Source of the DNA: Caryophanales bacterium UBA5632
GTDB taxonomy: Bacteria > Bacillota_I > Bacilli_A > Izemoplasmatales > Hujiaoplasmataceae
Length of the DNA stretch: 6,939 bases
NCBI GenBank assembly: GCA_002421405.1
Contig: DIJY01000056.1
Coordinates: 7,278-14,216, forward strand
Reading direction: 5' to 3'
The position numbers and the translations under genes were made by a program. Positions 1 through 6,477 of the stretch are shown piece after piece. Position 1 is the stretch's first letter. Each line of letters starts with the position of its first letter. The notes under the pieces were generated by a model. The model saw only the letters and a list, made by a program, of their open reading frames with translations. It was not told the origin of the DNA and searched no databases.

Positions 1-3000
1 CCATGATTTTTTCGATATCTAGTTTAGCTGATAAATATTCAAACAATTTTTCATACATATAAATTTCAAGATCAGCATCATATTTACCGAAACGATCGAT
101 GAATTCATCAATCAAAAAGTGAATCTCTTTTGTACTCTTTACACCCGTAATTTTTGTATGCATTTCTAGTTTAACGAAATCATCATCAATGTATTTTTCA
201 TCGATATATTTTGAAACTCGAGCACGAACTTTTGAAATCGGTTCAACTTCGGGTTCAAATCCTTGTTGACGTTTGACCTCTTCTTGAAGGATTCTCATAT
301 ATAAATCAACACCAACGGAATCGATGAACCCTGATTGTTCACTTCCAAGCACGTCACCAGCACCCCGAATTGAAAGATCTCTTACCGCAATTTTAAACCC
401 ACTACCAAGTTCTGTAAATTCCTTAATTACTCGGAGTCGTTTTTCGGCTTCTTCAGTTAATATTTTGTTTTTCGTATACATTAGATAAGCATATGCAATG
501 CGGTTTGACCTTCCGACCCGTCCTCTAATTTGATAGAGTTGAGATAGTCCTAAGCGGTCGGCATCATGGATAATGAGGGTGTTAGCGTTAGGAATATCAA
601 TGCCCGTTTCAATAATGGTTGTTGAGACTAAAACATCGATTTTTTTGTCGATGAAGTCAGAAACGACTGACTCAAGTGCTACTTTATTCATTTGCCCGTG
701 AGCGATATCAATTCTTGCTTCTGGAACCAATTTTTGTACTTTAGCTTCAATCAAATCAATATCATCAACTCGATTATAAATATAGAATACTTGTCCATTT
801 CTGGCGAGTTCCCGTTCTATTGCATCCTTAATGATTGTATCATTTCTTTCTAAAACGTAGGTTTGAATTGGATATCGATTTTCAGGTGCTGTTTCAAGTA
901 AAGACATATTTTTTACACCCATGATTGCCATTTGAAGTGTTCTTGGAATCGGGGTAGCTGAAAGCGATAAAACATCTACGTTAACTTTCATTTCTTTGAT
1001 TCTTTCTTTGTGTTCAACACCAAATCTTTGTTCTTCATCGATCACAAGAAGCCCTAAATCTTTAAACTCAATATCCTTACTCAGTATCCTGTGTGTTCCA
1101 ATAATAACATCTACCAATCCGGCTTTTATATCTTTTAATGTTTGTGTTTGTTGTTTACGACTTACAAATCGATTAAGCAATCGAACATTAATTCCAAATT
1201 TATCCATCCGACTACTAAAAGTTAAAAAATGTTGTCTAGATAATACCGTTGTTGGTGCAAGATAAGCTACTTGTTTATTACTTAATACCGCTTTAAAAGC
1301 TGCTCTTAAAGCAACTTCAGTCTTTCCAAACCCAACATCGCCACATAACAACCGATCCATCGGTCGGTGACTTTCCATATCTTTTTTAACGTCATCAATG
1401 GCCTTTAGTTGATCGACAGTTTCTTCAAATTCGAAGTCGTTCTTAAATTCTTCTTGCATGGAGTCATCTTCAATAAAAGCGAACCCTTCGCTATGTTCTC
1501 TAACAGCATACAAAGTAATCAATTTTTCGGCAATGTCCTTGACCTTCGCTCTAACTCTTTGTTTCGTCTTAGCCCATTCGGTTCCGCCCAGTTTGTTCAG
1601 CCTTGGTGAAAAGCCTTCGCTTCCCGCGTATTTTTGAATTTGAGCGACCGCATCGACTGGAATGTATAATTTGTCACCATCTCGGTATTCAATGTGAATA
1701 TAGTCGTTTTTGGTTGAACCAAGCTCCATCGTTTTGATTTCAAGGAATTGACCAATTCCATAATCATTATGAACAATATAATCTCCTGGTTTTAAATCAT
1801 TAACAGAAAACACACGTTTTGTATTTTGATATACCGAAACATATTTGCCTTTTTTGTATGCTTGGCTCTTTTTTATTAAAGAAGCGTCGGTAATCACTTT
1901 TAAATTCCCGGTTTCAAGTTCAATATCTAGAAAAGCATCTGCATAACAGAGATTTACTTTGTTTTCAATTAATTCATCGTATTCAGATAATATTGAAAAA
2001 GGTATTTTTTCCTCTTCTAATAAGTCTCGCATATTATCTCGCATTTTTTGTGAGCTAAAGGCAAGCAACGTAGTAACTTTCCCTAATTGTTTTCTCAAAT
2101 CACTAAATAGCAAACTAAAATTGCCATCGTACTTCGTTGGCTCTTTACCATATAATTTTAATTTTATATCAAAAGTATCACGGTAAGTATGCTCTAAATA
2201 ATCCATGCAAATTCGATTTTCCGGCATGACACTATGAATGGAATACATCAACTCAAATCCCATTTTAGTATAATCGTTTGTCGACATATACCAATCAGCA
2301 ATTTCAGATGTAATGATTTCAAATTGTTCTAAAACGCGATGATAATCGTAAAAAAACAGGATTTTATCATCAACAAAATCTAGAATTGTGGTTTTGTTGT
2401 CATACATCAAAGGAATATACCTTGTCAATCGATCTAATTCGTCATGGGCATTAAGCGATTCACGATCTTGATTTATTTTCTCAAGTGCAATCTCAGAAAA
2501 ATGGAATTCACTGATTTTTTCATTCATATATTGATTTATTTTCGCTAATTCGGTATCACCATAGAAAAACTCATACATCGGCATAATTTGTAACTCAGTG
2601 ACTTGTTCCATCGATCTTTGCGATTCAATATCAAACGTCTTGATTTTTTCTAAGGTATCGCCAAAAAAATCAAGTCTATAAGGTTTTGAATGATTGAGAG
2701 GGAAAATATCAAGGATTCCACCACGAACGCTAAAATCACCCGGTTTTTCAACGGTATACTCTCTTTTATAGCCATAGGAGACAAGTGTTTTAGACAATTC
2801 TTTCATATCAAAATCAATATTAATCTTTAGATTGATGACGGAATTCTTCCAAACATCTTTAGGCAGTTGCGGTTTGATAATCCCTGTGGTGTGGGTAATG
2901 ACAATTTTACGTTTATTTGATAATAAATCGCGAATCGTATTGATTCTTTCCATCTTAAATTCATTAGAACTAACAAGCATTTCGCTCGTGATAAACTCAT

Positions 3001-3250
3001 CTTGCGGGAAAAAAGCAATATATTCGTCGGGAATTGTCGAAGTTAGTTTATCGTACAATAATTGCGCTTTATATAGATTCGGTGTTGACACAAAAATTGT
3101 TTTATCCGTCGAATAAAACGCATCGACAATCAACAATACCATCGCTTCATCAGTCAGCTCGTTGATTAATTGTGCTTTTTGATGTTTTAAGCCCGAAATG
3201 TATTGTTTGAAAATCGGATTTTGATTGAGATAATTTAGAATTTGCAACAC
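1..3250 (-). CDS. mfd: Transcription-repair coupling factor Mfd (3' end beyond the window)
   Basis: ATP-dependent DNA translocase that removes RNA polymerase stalled at lesions and recruits UvrA for nucleotide excision repair. About 1083 codons are present in one uninterrupted frame. The family is usually about 1150-1180 residues, so only the end of the C-terminal domain is missing at the left edge. Visible in order: a UvrB-like N-terminal module without a usable Walker A, including an SVRGGILDIFP segment near residues 174-184; the RNA-polymerase-interacting (CarD-like) domain starting near residue 489 with GDYIVHNDYGIGQF; helicase motif I GDVGFGKT at 637-644 (K643, T644); motif II DEEQ at 738-741; motif III SATPIPRT at 764-771; STTIIETG at 876-883; motif VI QIRGRVGRS at 907-915; and the translocation motif RDLSIRGAGDVLG at 957-969. 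The GTG start is chosen because GAGGTGG lies 5 nt upstream and the following residues match Mfd N-termini; a TTG one codon later is a weaker alternative. All sampled catalytic motifs are intact. It has its own promoter and follows a terminator, so it is probably transcribed separately from the SDR gene. Confidence 0.97.
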   Translation of the reverse strand, partial: MLQILNYLNQNPIFKQYISGLKHQKAQLINELTDEAMVLLIVDAFYSTDKTIFVSTPNLYKAQLLYDKLTSTIPDEYIAFFPQDEFITSEMLVSSNEFKMERINTIRDLLSNKRKIVITHTTGIIKPQLPKDVWKNSVINLKINIDFDMKELSKTLVSYGYKREYTVEKPGDFSVRGGILDIFPLNHSKPYRLDFFGDTLEKIKTFDIESQRSMEQVTELQIMPMYEFFYGDTELAKINQYMNEKISEFHFSEIALEKINQDRESLNAHDELDRLTRYIPLMYDNKTTILDFVDDKILFFYDYHRVLEQFEIITSEIADWYMSTNDYTKMGFELMYSIHSVMPENRICMDYLEHTYRDTFDIKLKLYGKEPTKYDGNFSLLFSDLRKQLGKVTTLLAFSSQKMRDNMRDLLEEEKIPFSILSEYDELIENKVNLCYADAFLDIELETGNLKVITDASLIKKSQAYKKGKYVSVYQNTKRVFSVNDLKPGDYIVHNDYGIGQFLEIKTMELGSTKNDYIHIEYRDGDKLYIPVDAVAQIQKYAGSEGFSPRLNKLGGTEWAKTKQRVRAKVKDIAEKLITLYAVREHSEGFAFIEDDSMQEEFKNDFEFEETVDQLKAIDDVKKDMESHRPMDRLLCGDVGFGKTEVALRAAFKAVLSNKQVAYLAPTTVLSRQHFLTFSSRMDKFGINVRLLNRFVSRKQQTQTLKDIKAGLVDVIIGTHRILSKDIEFKDLGLLVIDEEQRFGVEHKERIKEMKVNVDVLSLSATPIPRTLQMAIMGVKNMSLLETAPENRYPIQTYVLERNDTIIKDAIERELARNGQVFYIYNRVDDIDLIEAKVQKLVPEARIDIAHGQMNKVALESVVSDFIDKKIDVLVSTTIIETGIDIPNANTLIIHDADRLGLSQLYQIRGRVGRSNRIAYAYLMYTKNKILTEEAEKRLRVIKEFTELGSGFKIAVRDLSIRGAGDVLGSEQSGFIDSVGVDLYMRILQEEVKRQQGFEPEVEPISKVRARVSKYIDEKYIDDDFVKLEMHTKITGVKSTKEIHFLIDEFIDRFGKYDADLEIYMYEKLFEYLSAKLDIEKIM

Positions 3251-3255
3251 GTTAT

Positions 3256-3262
3256 CCACCTC
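3256..3262 (-). promoter_or_regulatory. Shine-Dalgarno of mfd that fixes the GTG start
   Basis: On the minus strand the sequence GAGGTGG ends 5 nt before the GTG at 3250-3248. GAGGTG is a perfect match to the anti-Shine-Dalgarno core. There is no ATG near this site in the mfd frame. A second in-frame GTG at 3259-3257 overlaps the site itself and so cannot use it. This makes GTG at 3250 the best initiation codon. Confidence 0.8.
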
Positions 3263-3272
3263 ACGTCGTTTT

Positions 3273-3293
3273 GGCGAGTTTATACAACTCGCC
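3273..3293 (-). promoter_or_regulatory. Perfect hairpin in the mfd 5' leader
   Basis: GGCGAGTT and AACTCGCC form a perfect 8-bp stem with five G-C pairs around a 5-nt loop. It sits between the predicted mfd promoter and the mfd ribosome binding site, whose first base is 10 nt beyond the stem. Neither strand has a U-tract after the stem, so it does not look like an intrinsic terminator. It could stabilise the transcript, tune translation or be a protein-binding palindrome. Which of these applies is not shown by the sequence. Confidence 0.6.
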
Positions 3294-3321
3294 TAGGTAT
3301 CGCTATTGAATTTCATGAGTT

Positions 3322-3332
3322 AGTATACCATA
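3322..3332 (-). promoter_or_regulatory. Predicted extended -10 promoter of mfd
   Basis: The minus strand reads TATGGTATACT. This combines a TRTG-type extended element with a -10 hexamer TATACT that matches the consensus at 5 of 6 positions. No -35 box stands at the normal 16-18 nt; the nearest good match, TTGATA at 3354-3349, is 21 nt away. Extended -10 promoters can work without a -35. Transcription would start near 3315 and give a leader of about 65 nt containing the hairpin. The position just after the SDR terminator and before mfd supports the call. Confidence 0.6.
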
Positions 3333-3374
3333 TTTTACTTAAAATTGCTATCAAACCGGGTAGAATTTTTGATG

Positions 3375-3397
3375 AAAAAAACGCTCATTTCAAGCGT
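3375..3397 (-). terminator. Intrinsic terminator after the amylase-SDR unit
   Basis: Read on the minus strand, ACGCTT, the loop GAAAT and GAGCGT form a 6-bp stem with one T-G wobble, followed directly by a run of six further T residues. The hairpin begins 10 nt after the SDR stop codon. It separates the SDR gene from the predicted mfd promoter. Read in the other direction the tail is only partly T-rich (AATTTT), so it is assigned to the minus strand. Confidence 0.8.
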
Positions 3398-3407
3398 AAT
3401 TTTATCA

Positions 3408-4157
3408 TTATTTTTTATTTTGAATTTTATAAGCGATGGGCATGACCATTCCCATTGGTAATATTTTAACCAAGATTCTCATGATTTTCATTAATAGACC
3501 CGGAACAATAACGCTTTTTCGCTTTAACATTCCTTTAACCGCGATTTTAGCGCATCTTTCAGCACTCATACCTTGCATCTTTTGTTTTGTTTGAGCCACT
3601 TGTCCAAATTCGGTAATCACGGGTCCGGGATTTAAGGATAGAACCCTCACTTTACTTCCACTATTTTTTAATTCTTGATTAATAGATCGACTCAAATTTA
3701 AAACATAAGATTTTGTTGCAGCATATGTCGCCATCAGTGGTGTTGGTAGCATACCAGCGATGCTCGCAACATTTAAAATAATGCCATCCTTCATCGAATT
3801 CACGAAAAGTTTTGTAAGCACTTGAACGGCAACAATGTTTGTGTCAATCATCGATAGTTCGGTTTCTAAATCAATCTCAGAAAACAATCCCACTCGGCCA
3901 AAACCAGCATTGTTAATAACAATGTAAGGATTCAATGAAGTCACTTCAGAGTGCAGTTTCTTACAGTTTTCTACTAAAGAGACATCCAATACTTTAATAA
4001 CAACATTTATTTTATAATTTGATTCGAGATTTGTCTTTAATTCATTCAATTCGATTTCTCGTCTCGCTACCAAAATAAGATCATACCCTTTTTTTGCTAA
4101 TTCATAGGCAATGGCCTTACCAATGCCGCTTGATGCTCCTGTAATCAATGCATACAT
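3408..4157 (-). CDS. Classical short-chain dehydrogenase/reductase (DltE/COG0300-like)
   Basis: A 249-residue Rossmann-fold oxidoreductase, the usual length for classical SDRs, expected to be cytosolic and NAD(P)-dependent. Seen directly: the glycine-rich cofactor motif TGASSGIG at residues 6-13; an Arg pair (R32, R33) after the second strand, which favours NADP(H); D58 before V59 at the adenine pocket; NNAG at 82-85; and the catalytic set N108, S132, Y145 and K149. NPGPV at 176-180 is the usual post-catalytic loop. The tail at about 217-243 is rich in Leu, Ile, Met and Val with scattered Lys, and may touch a membrane or form a substrate lid. The ATG start follows AAGGAGA at a 7-nt spacing. 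The gene lies 43 nt after the amylase stop with no promoter or terminator seen between them, so they are probably co-transcribed. The substrate cannot be read from the sequence. Function in lipid, sugar or ketone reduction is equally possible. Confidence 0.93.
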   Translation of the reverse strand: MYALITGASSGIGKAIAYELAKKGYDLILVARREIELNELKTNLESNYKINVVIKVLDVSLVENCKKLHSEVTSLNPYIVINNAGFGRVGLFSEIDLETELSMIDTNIVAVQVLTKLFVNSMKDGIILNVASIAGMLPTPLMATYAATKSYVLNLSRSINQELKNSGSKVRVLSLNPGPVITEFGQVAQTKQKMQGMSAERCAKIAVKGMLKRKSVIVPGLLMKIMRILVKILPMGMVMPIAYKIQNKK

Positions 4158-4200
4158 TCTTCATTCTCCTTATCGATTGGAATATTAATCATTGTTATCA

Positions 4201-5790
4201 TTATCGTCTCATCTCAAAAATGATCGTTGATTTGGCCGGTATAACCGAAACATCTGAAAAATCAGTCACATTACTCAAATATATAATTTTGCCTTTCACG
4301 TTAGGAATTTCAACGTCAACGGTTCCAAAATTATGGATTACCAATACTTTTTGATGCAATTTTTCATATTCGTATTCACGGTAAAAACCCTGAATACTCG
4401 CTGAATTGTTTTCATAAGCAGTAAAAGTATTTCCATATCTTAACGCCATGTTATTCTTTCTAAATTCAAGCATTGCAGCGTAGTAATTTAAAAGCGAGGA
4501 TGAATTTGCTAATTGTTCGCTTGCATTTTCTAATTCTTGATTCAACGAATTCATTTGCGTTAAAGTGATACTCGAAGAAACCAACCAATCTGTTGTTGAT
4601 GAATCACCCCATAAATACGGTAATCTTCTTGTTTCATCCCAAATATCCGGTCCACCGGCTTTTAATCCATACATGCCTAACTCTTCACCATAATAGATGA
4701 TTGGGTTCCCAGGAAGTGTTAAAAGCATTTCTGCGGCTAGCCTTAGCTCCGTATCATCACTACCCGAAATCGATGCCGGACGGTCCATATCATGATTGGT
4801 AATAAATGGAAAACTAATAAAATCGGGATTGACGGAACGATAAGCAGAATAGATATTATTGAGCATGATGACATAAGCTGGGTTAGAATCTGTTAAAAAT
4901 GATCTTCGAATTCTTGCGGAAGCCGGAAAATCAATCGGCGCATCTAGTCCCTCATAATATTCAGAAATCATTTCATAGTCGGATTCATCATAAATTTCGC
5001 CAATGATGAATAAATCTTCGGCATAAGAGTCAATCGCAGATTTGTATGTTTTTAAATAATTGATATTTGCTTGATAACCATAAGTTCGATTTAAATATTC
5101 GTTCTTACCAAATAAATGATGAACGGCATCGAGGCGAAAACCTTTTACGCCTTTATCAACCCAAAATTGACTTATTTCAAAAATTTCTTGGTTAACTTCT
5201 TCGCTAAACATATTTAAATCTGGCATCGTTGAATTAAAATAACCAACATATTTTTCATAACCTGTCGAATGCCAAATAGTTTGACCCCAACTTCCATTTT
5301 TTGTCGCAGTATCAGTCGAAATTGAAGTAAAATTATAATAATTTCGATAAGTAGAATCTCCATTTAAAGCTGCTTGAAACCAAGGGTGTTGATTTGAAGT
5401 ATGATTAAAGACCATATCAAGCATGATTTTTATTCCTAATGAATCTGCTTCTTCAATCAAGTGTTCAAAATCTTCCAAGGTTCCATAATCAGGATTAACA
5501 TCATAATAATCAGTAACATCGTACCCGTGATATGAGGGAGAGGGATGAATGGGCATTAACCATAGAGCGGTGATTCCCAATTCATGAAGATAATCTAGTT
5601 TTGCGGTGAGGCCGTTGAAATCACCAACACCATCAGAATCCGAGTCCGCAAAACTTCGAACAAAAACCTCATAATACACTTCCGAATCCGGATTGATTAT
5701 TTCTAAATCAATATTGTTTCCGCCACAGGCAAAAAGGACCCATAAAACAGTCGCAAATGTGATTGTTATTAGTATTTTTTTAAGGGTCAT
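4201..5790 (-). CDS. GH13 alpha-amylase family lipoprotein, probably subfamily 36
   Basis: A 529-residue secreted alpha-glucan hydrolase, predicted to cleave alpha-1,4 links in starch-like polymers or maltooligosaccharides on the outer membrane face. The N-terminus has two Lys, a hydrophobic stretch (6-20) and a lipobox-like LFAC with C22 as the lipidation site, followed by a GGNN linker. The (beta/alpha)8 barrel carries DxDxDGVGD at 49-57 (a calcium-loop signature), region I DMVFNH at 125-130, region V MPDLN at 189-193, region II GFRLDAVHH at 217-225 with nucleophile D221, region III IGEIYD at 263-268 with acid/base E265, and region IV FITNHD at 329-334 with stabiliser D334. A beta-sandwich domain C fills about 455-529. 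MPDLN is the known marker of the intermediary GH13 group (subfamily 36), as in the Halothermothrix AmyA type. All catalytic residues are intact. The ATG follows GAGGAGG at a 7-nt spacing. Three stops in frame (TAA TGA TAA) end the gene. Exact product specificity (amylase, maltogenic or pullulan-active) is not resolved. Confidence 0.95.
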   Translation of the reverse strand: MTLKKILITITFATVLWVLFACGGNNIDLEIINPDSEVYYEVFVRSFADSDSDGVGDFNGLTAKLDYLHELGITALWLMPIHPSPSYHGYDVTDYYDVNPDYGTLEDFEHLIEEADSLGIKIMLDMVFNHTSNQHPWFQAALNGDSTYRNYYNFTSISTDTATKNGSWGQTIWHSTGYEKYVGYFNSTMPDLNMFSEEVNQEIFEISQFWVDKGVKGFRLDAVHHLFGKNEYLNRTYGYQANINYLKTYKSAIDSYAEDLFIIGEIYDESDYEMISEYYEGLDAPIDFPASARIRRSFLTDSNPAYVIMLNNIYSAYRSVNPDFISFPFITNHDMDRPASISGSDDTELRLAAEMLLTLPGNPIIYYGEELGMYGLKAGGPDIWDETRRLPYLWGDSSTTDWLVSSSITLTQMNSLNQELENASEQLANSSSLLNYYAAMLEFRKNNMALRYGNTFTAYENNSASIQGFYREYEYEKLHQKVLVIHNFGTVDVEIPNVKGKIIYLSNVTDFSDVSVIPAKSTIIFEMRR

Positions 5791-5832
5791 CTTTGTTCCT
5801 CCTCGTAAAATAAATGAGAATTCAATATCATT

Positions 5833-5867
5833 ATTATACTATGAAACGCCCTCTTTTTAGATGTAAA
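5833..5867 (-). promoter_or_regulatory. Predicted promoter of the amylase-SDR unit
   Basis: A perfect -10 hexamer TATAAT lies at 5838-5833, about 30 nt before the amylase Shine-Dalgarno. The best -35-like hexamer, TTTACA at 5867-5862, is 23 nt away, longer than the normal 16-18. At 17 nt there is only a poor match (TCTAAA). The promoter may therefore be weak alone or need an activator. No convincing CcpA site (cre) was found next to it. Confidence 0.5.
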
Positions 5868-5870
5868 TTA

Positions 5871-5880
5871 TGAATATTCA
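5871..5880. repeat. 10-bp perfect palindrome upstream of the amylase promoter
   Basis: TGAATATTCA is self-complementary and lies between the pth terminator and the -35 region of the amylase promoter, centred about 50 nt upstream of the expected start. This is a typical place for an activator half-site pair. Such a short AT-rich palindrome can also arise by chance in DNA of this composition, so an operator role is only a suggestion. Confidence 0.3.
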
Positions 5881-5883
5881 AAG

Positions 5884-5917
5884 AAAAAAGGATAAAAACT
5901 CATCCGCTTTTATCCTT
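5884..5917 (-). terminator. Intrinsic terminator after pth
   Basis: On the minus strand AAGGATAAAA and TTTTATCCTT form a perfect 10-bp stem around a 10-nt loop, followed by four more T residues, giving six T in a row with the end of the stem. It begins 3 nt after the pth stop codon and closes the khpB-pth transcript before the amylase promoter. The other strand lacks a T-tract after the stem. Confidence 0.85.
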
Positions 5918-5920
5918 CAT

Positions 5921-6475
5921 TTATTTTATTGTATTATAGGTATTCATAATTGAATCATAGGATTTCCCTAAAACAAAATCATCAATAATATTATTCGTTA
6001 CGATAAAAAGATTTTCAAGTTGTTTTGACTGTTCTTTTGATAGTTTGCTTAAAACATAATCAACCACTTCTTTATCATCACGATCAATCCCAATGCGTAA
6101 ACGATTAAAATTTTGGGCACCGAGTGAGGCAATAATCGATTTTAATCCATTATGTCCGCCAGCACTACCTTTTTCACGTAAACGTAGTTTACCAAAAGGA
6201 AGATCAAGATCATCAGAAATAACCAAAATATCTTCATTCGAAATCTGATAGAATTGAGCAACGGCCCTGACAGAATTTCCTGAATTATTCATAAAAGTTT
6301 TGGGTTTTAATAATACGACGTCTTGATATTTAATCAGTTCGCCAAGAAATTTGGATTCTTTAACTAATTTTATGCCTTTTAATTTACAATAAGCATCCAA
6401 AACCATAAACCCAATATTATGTTTGGATTTGGCATAGTCCCTTCCGGGATTACCCAAACCGACAATCAGTCGCAT
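5921..6475 (-). CDS. pth: Peptidyl-tRNA hydrolase
   Basis: Cytosolic esterase that frees tRNA from peptidyl-tRNA dropped during abortive translation, an essential recycling step in bacteria. The protein has 184 residues, a normal length for bacterial Pth. Key family residues are all visible: GLGNPG at 6-11 with N9, catalytic H19 within KHNIGF, N63 within FMNNSG, D88 within SDDLDLP, and GGHNG at 106-110 with N109. The N-terminal MRLIVGLGNPG is typical and supports the ATG start at 6475. That ATG is only 2 nt after the stop of the upstream KH-R3H gene, and no Shine-Dalgarno is visible in the preceding 20 nt, so it is probably translated by coupling to the upstream gene. A strong terminator follows 3 nt after its TAA. 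Confidence 0.97.
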   Translation of the reverse strand: MRLIVGLGNPGRDYAKSKHNIGFMVLDAYCKLKGIKLVKESKFLGELIKYQDVVLLKPKTFMNNSGNSVRAVAQFYQISNEDILVISDDLDLPFGKLRLREKGSAGGHNGLKSIIASLGAQNFNRLRIGIDRDDKEVVDYVLSKLSKEQSKQLENLFIVTNNIIDDFVLGKSYDSIMNTYNTIK

Positions 6476-6477
6476 GA

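Noticed and set aside
996..3116. Plus-strand open frames and a 63-codon minus-strand frame at 2827-3018
   Set aside because: All lie inside the intact mfd frame in other registers, have low-complexity or Ser/Leu-rich translations, no convincing ribosome site and no recognisable domain.
1..3250. Possible frameshift or decay in mfd
   Set aside because: The start codon, all checked motifs from the N-terminal module to the translocation motif, and the last codons at the left edge share one reading frame.
3273..3293. The mfd leader hairpin as an intrinsic terminator
   Set aside because: The stem is followed by AAAACG on the minus strand and TAGGTAT on the plus strand, so there is no U-tract in either direction.
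3251..3315. A riboswitch or T-box in the mfd leader
   Set aside because: The leader is only about 65 nt with a single simple stem and no recognisable conserved aptamer or T-box sequence.
3242..3445. Plus-strand 67-codon open frame over the SDR-mfd intergenic region
   Set aside because: It overlaps the start of mfd, the leader hairpin, the promoter, the terminator and the end of the SDR gene, and its product resembles no family.
5841..5854. A cre-like (CcpA) site, TGAAACGCCCTC, near the amylase promoter
   Set aside because: The CG pair is 3 nt rather than 4 nt from the TG, and the second half lacks the conserved CA, so it does not fit the consensus.
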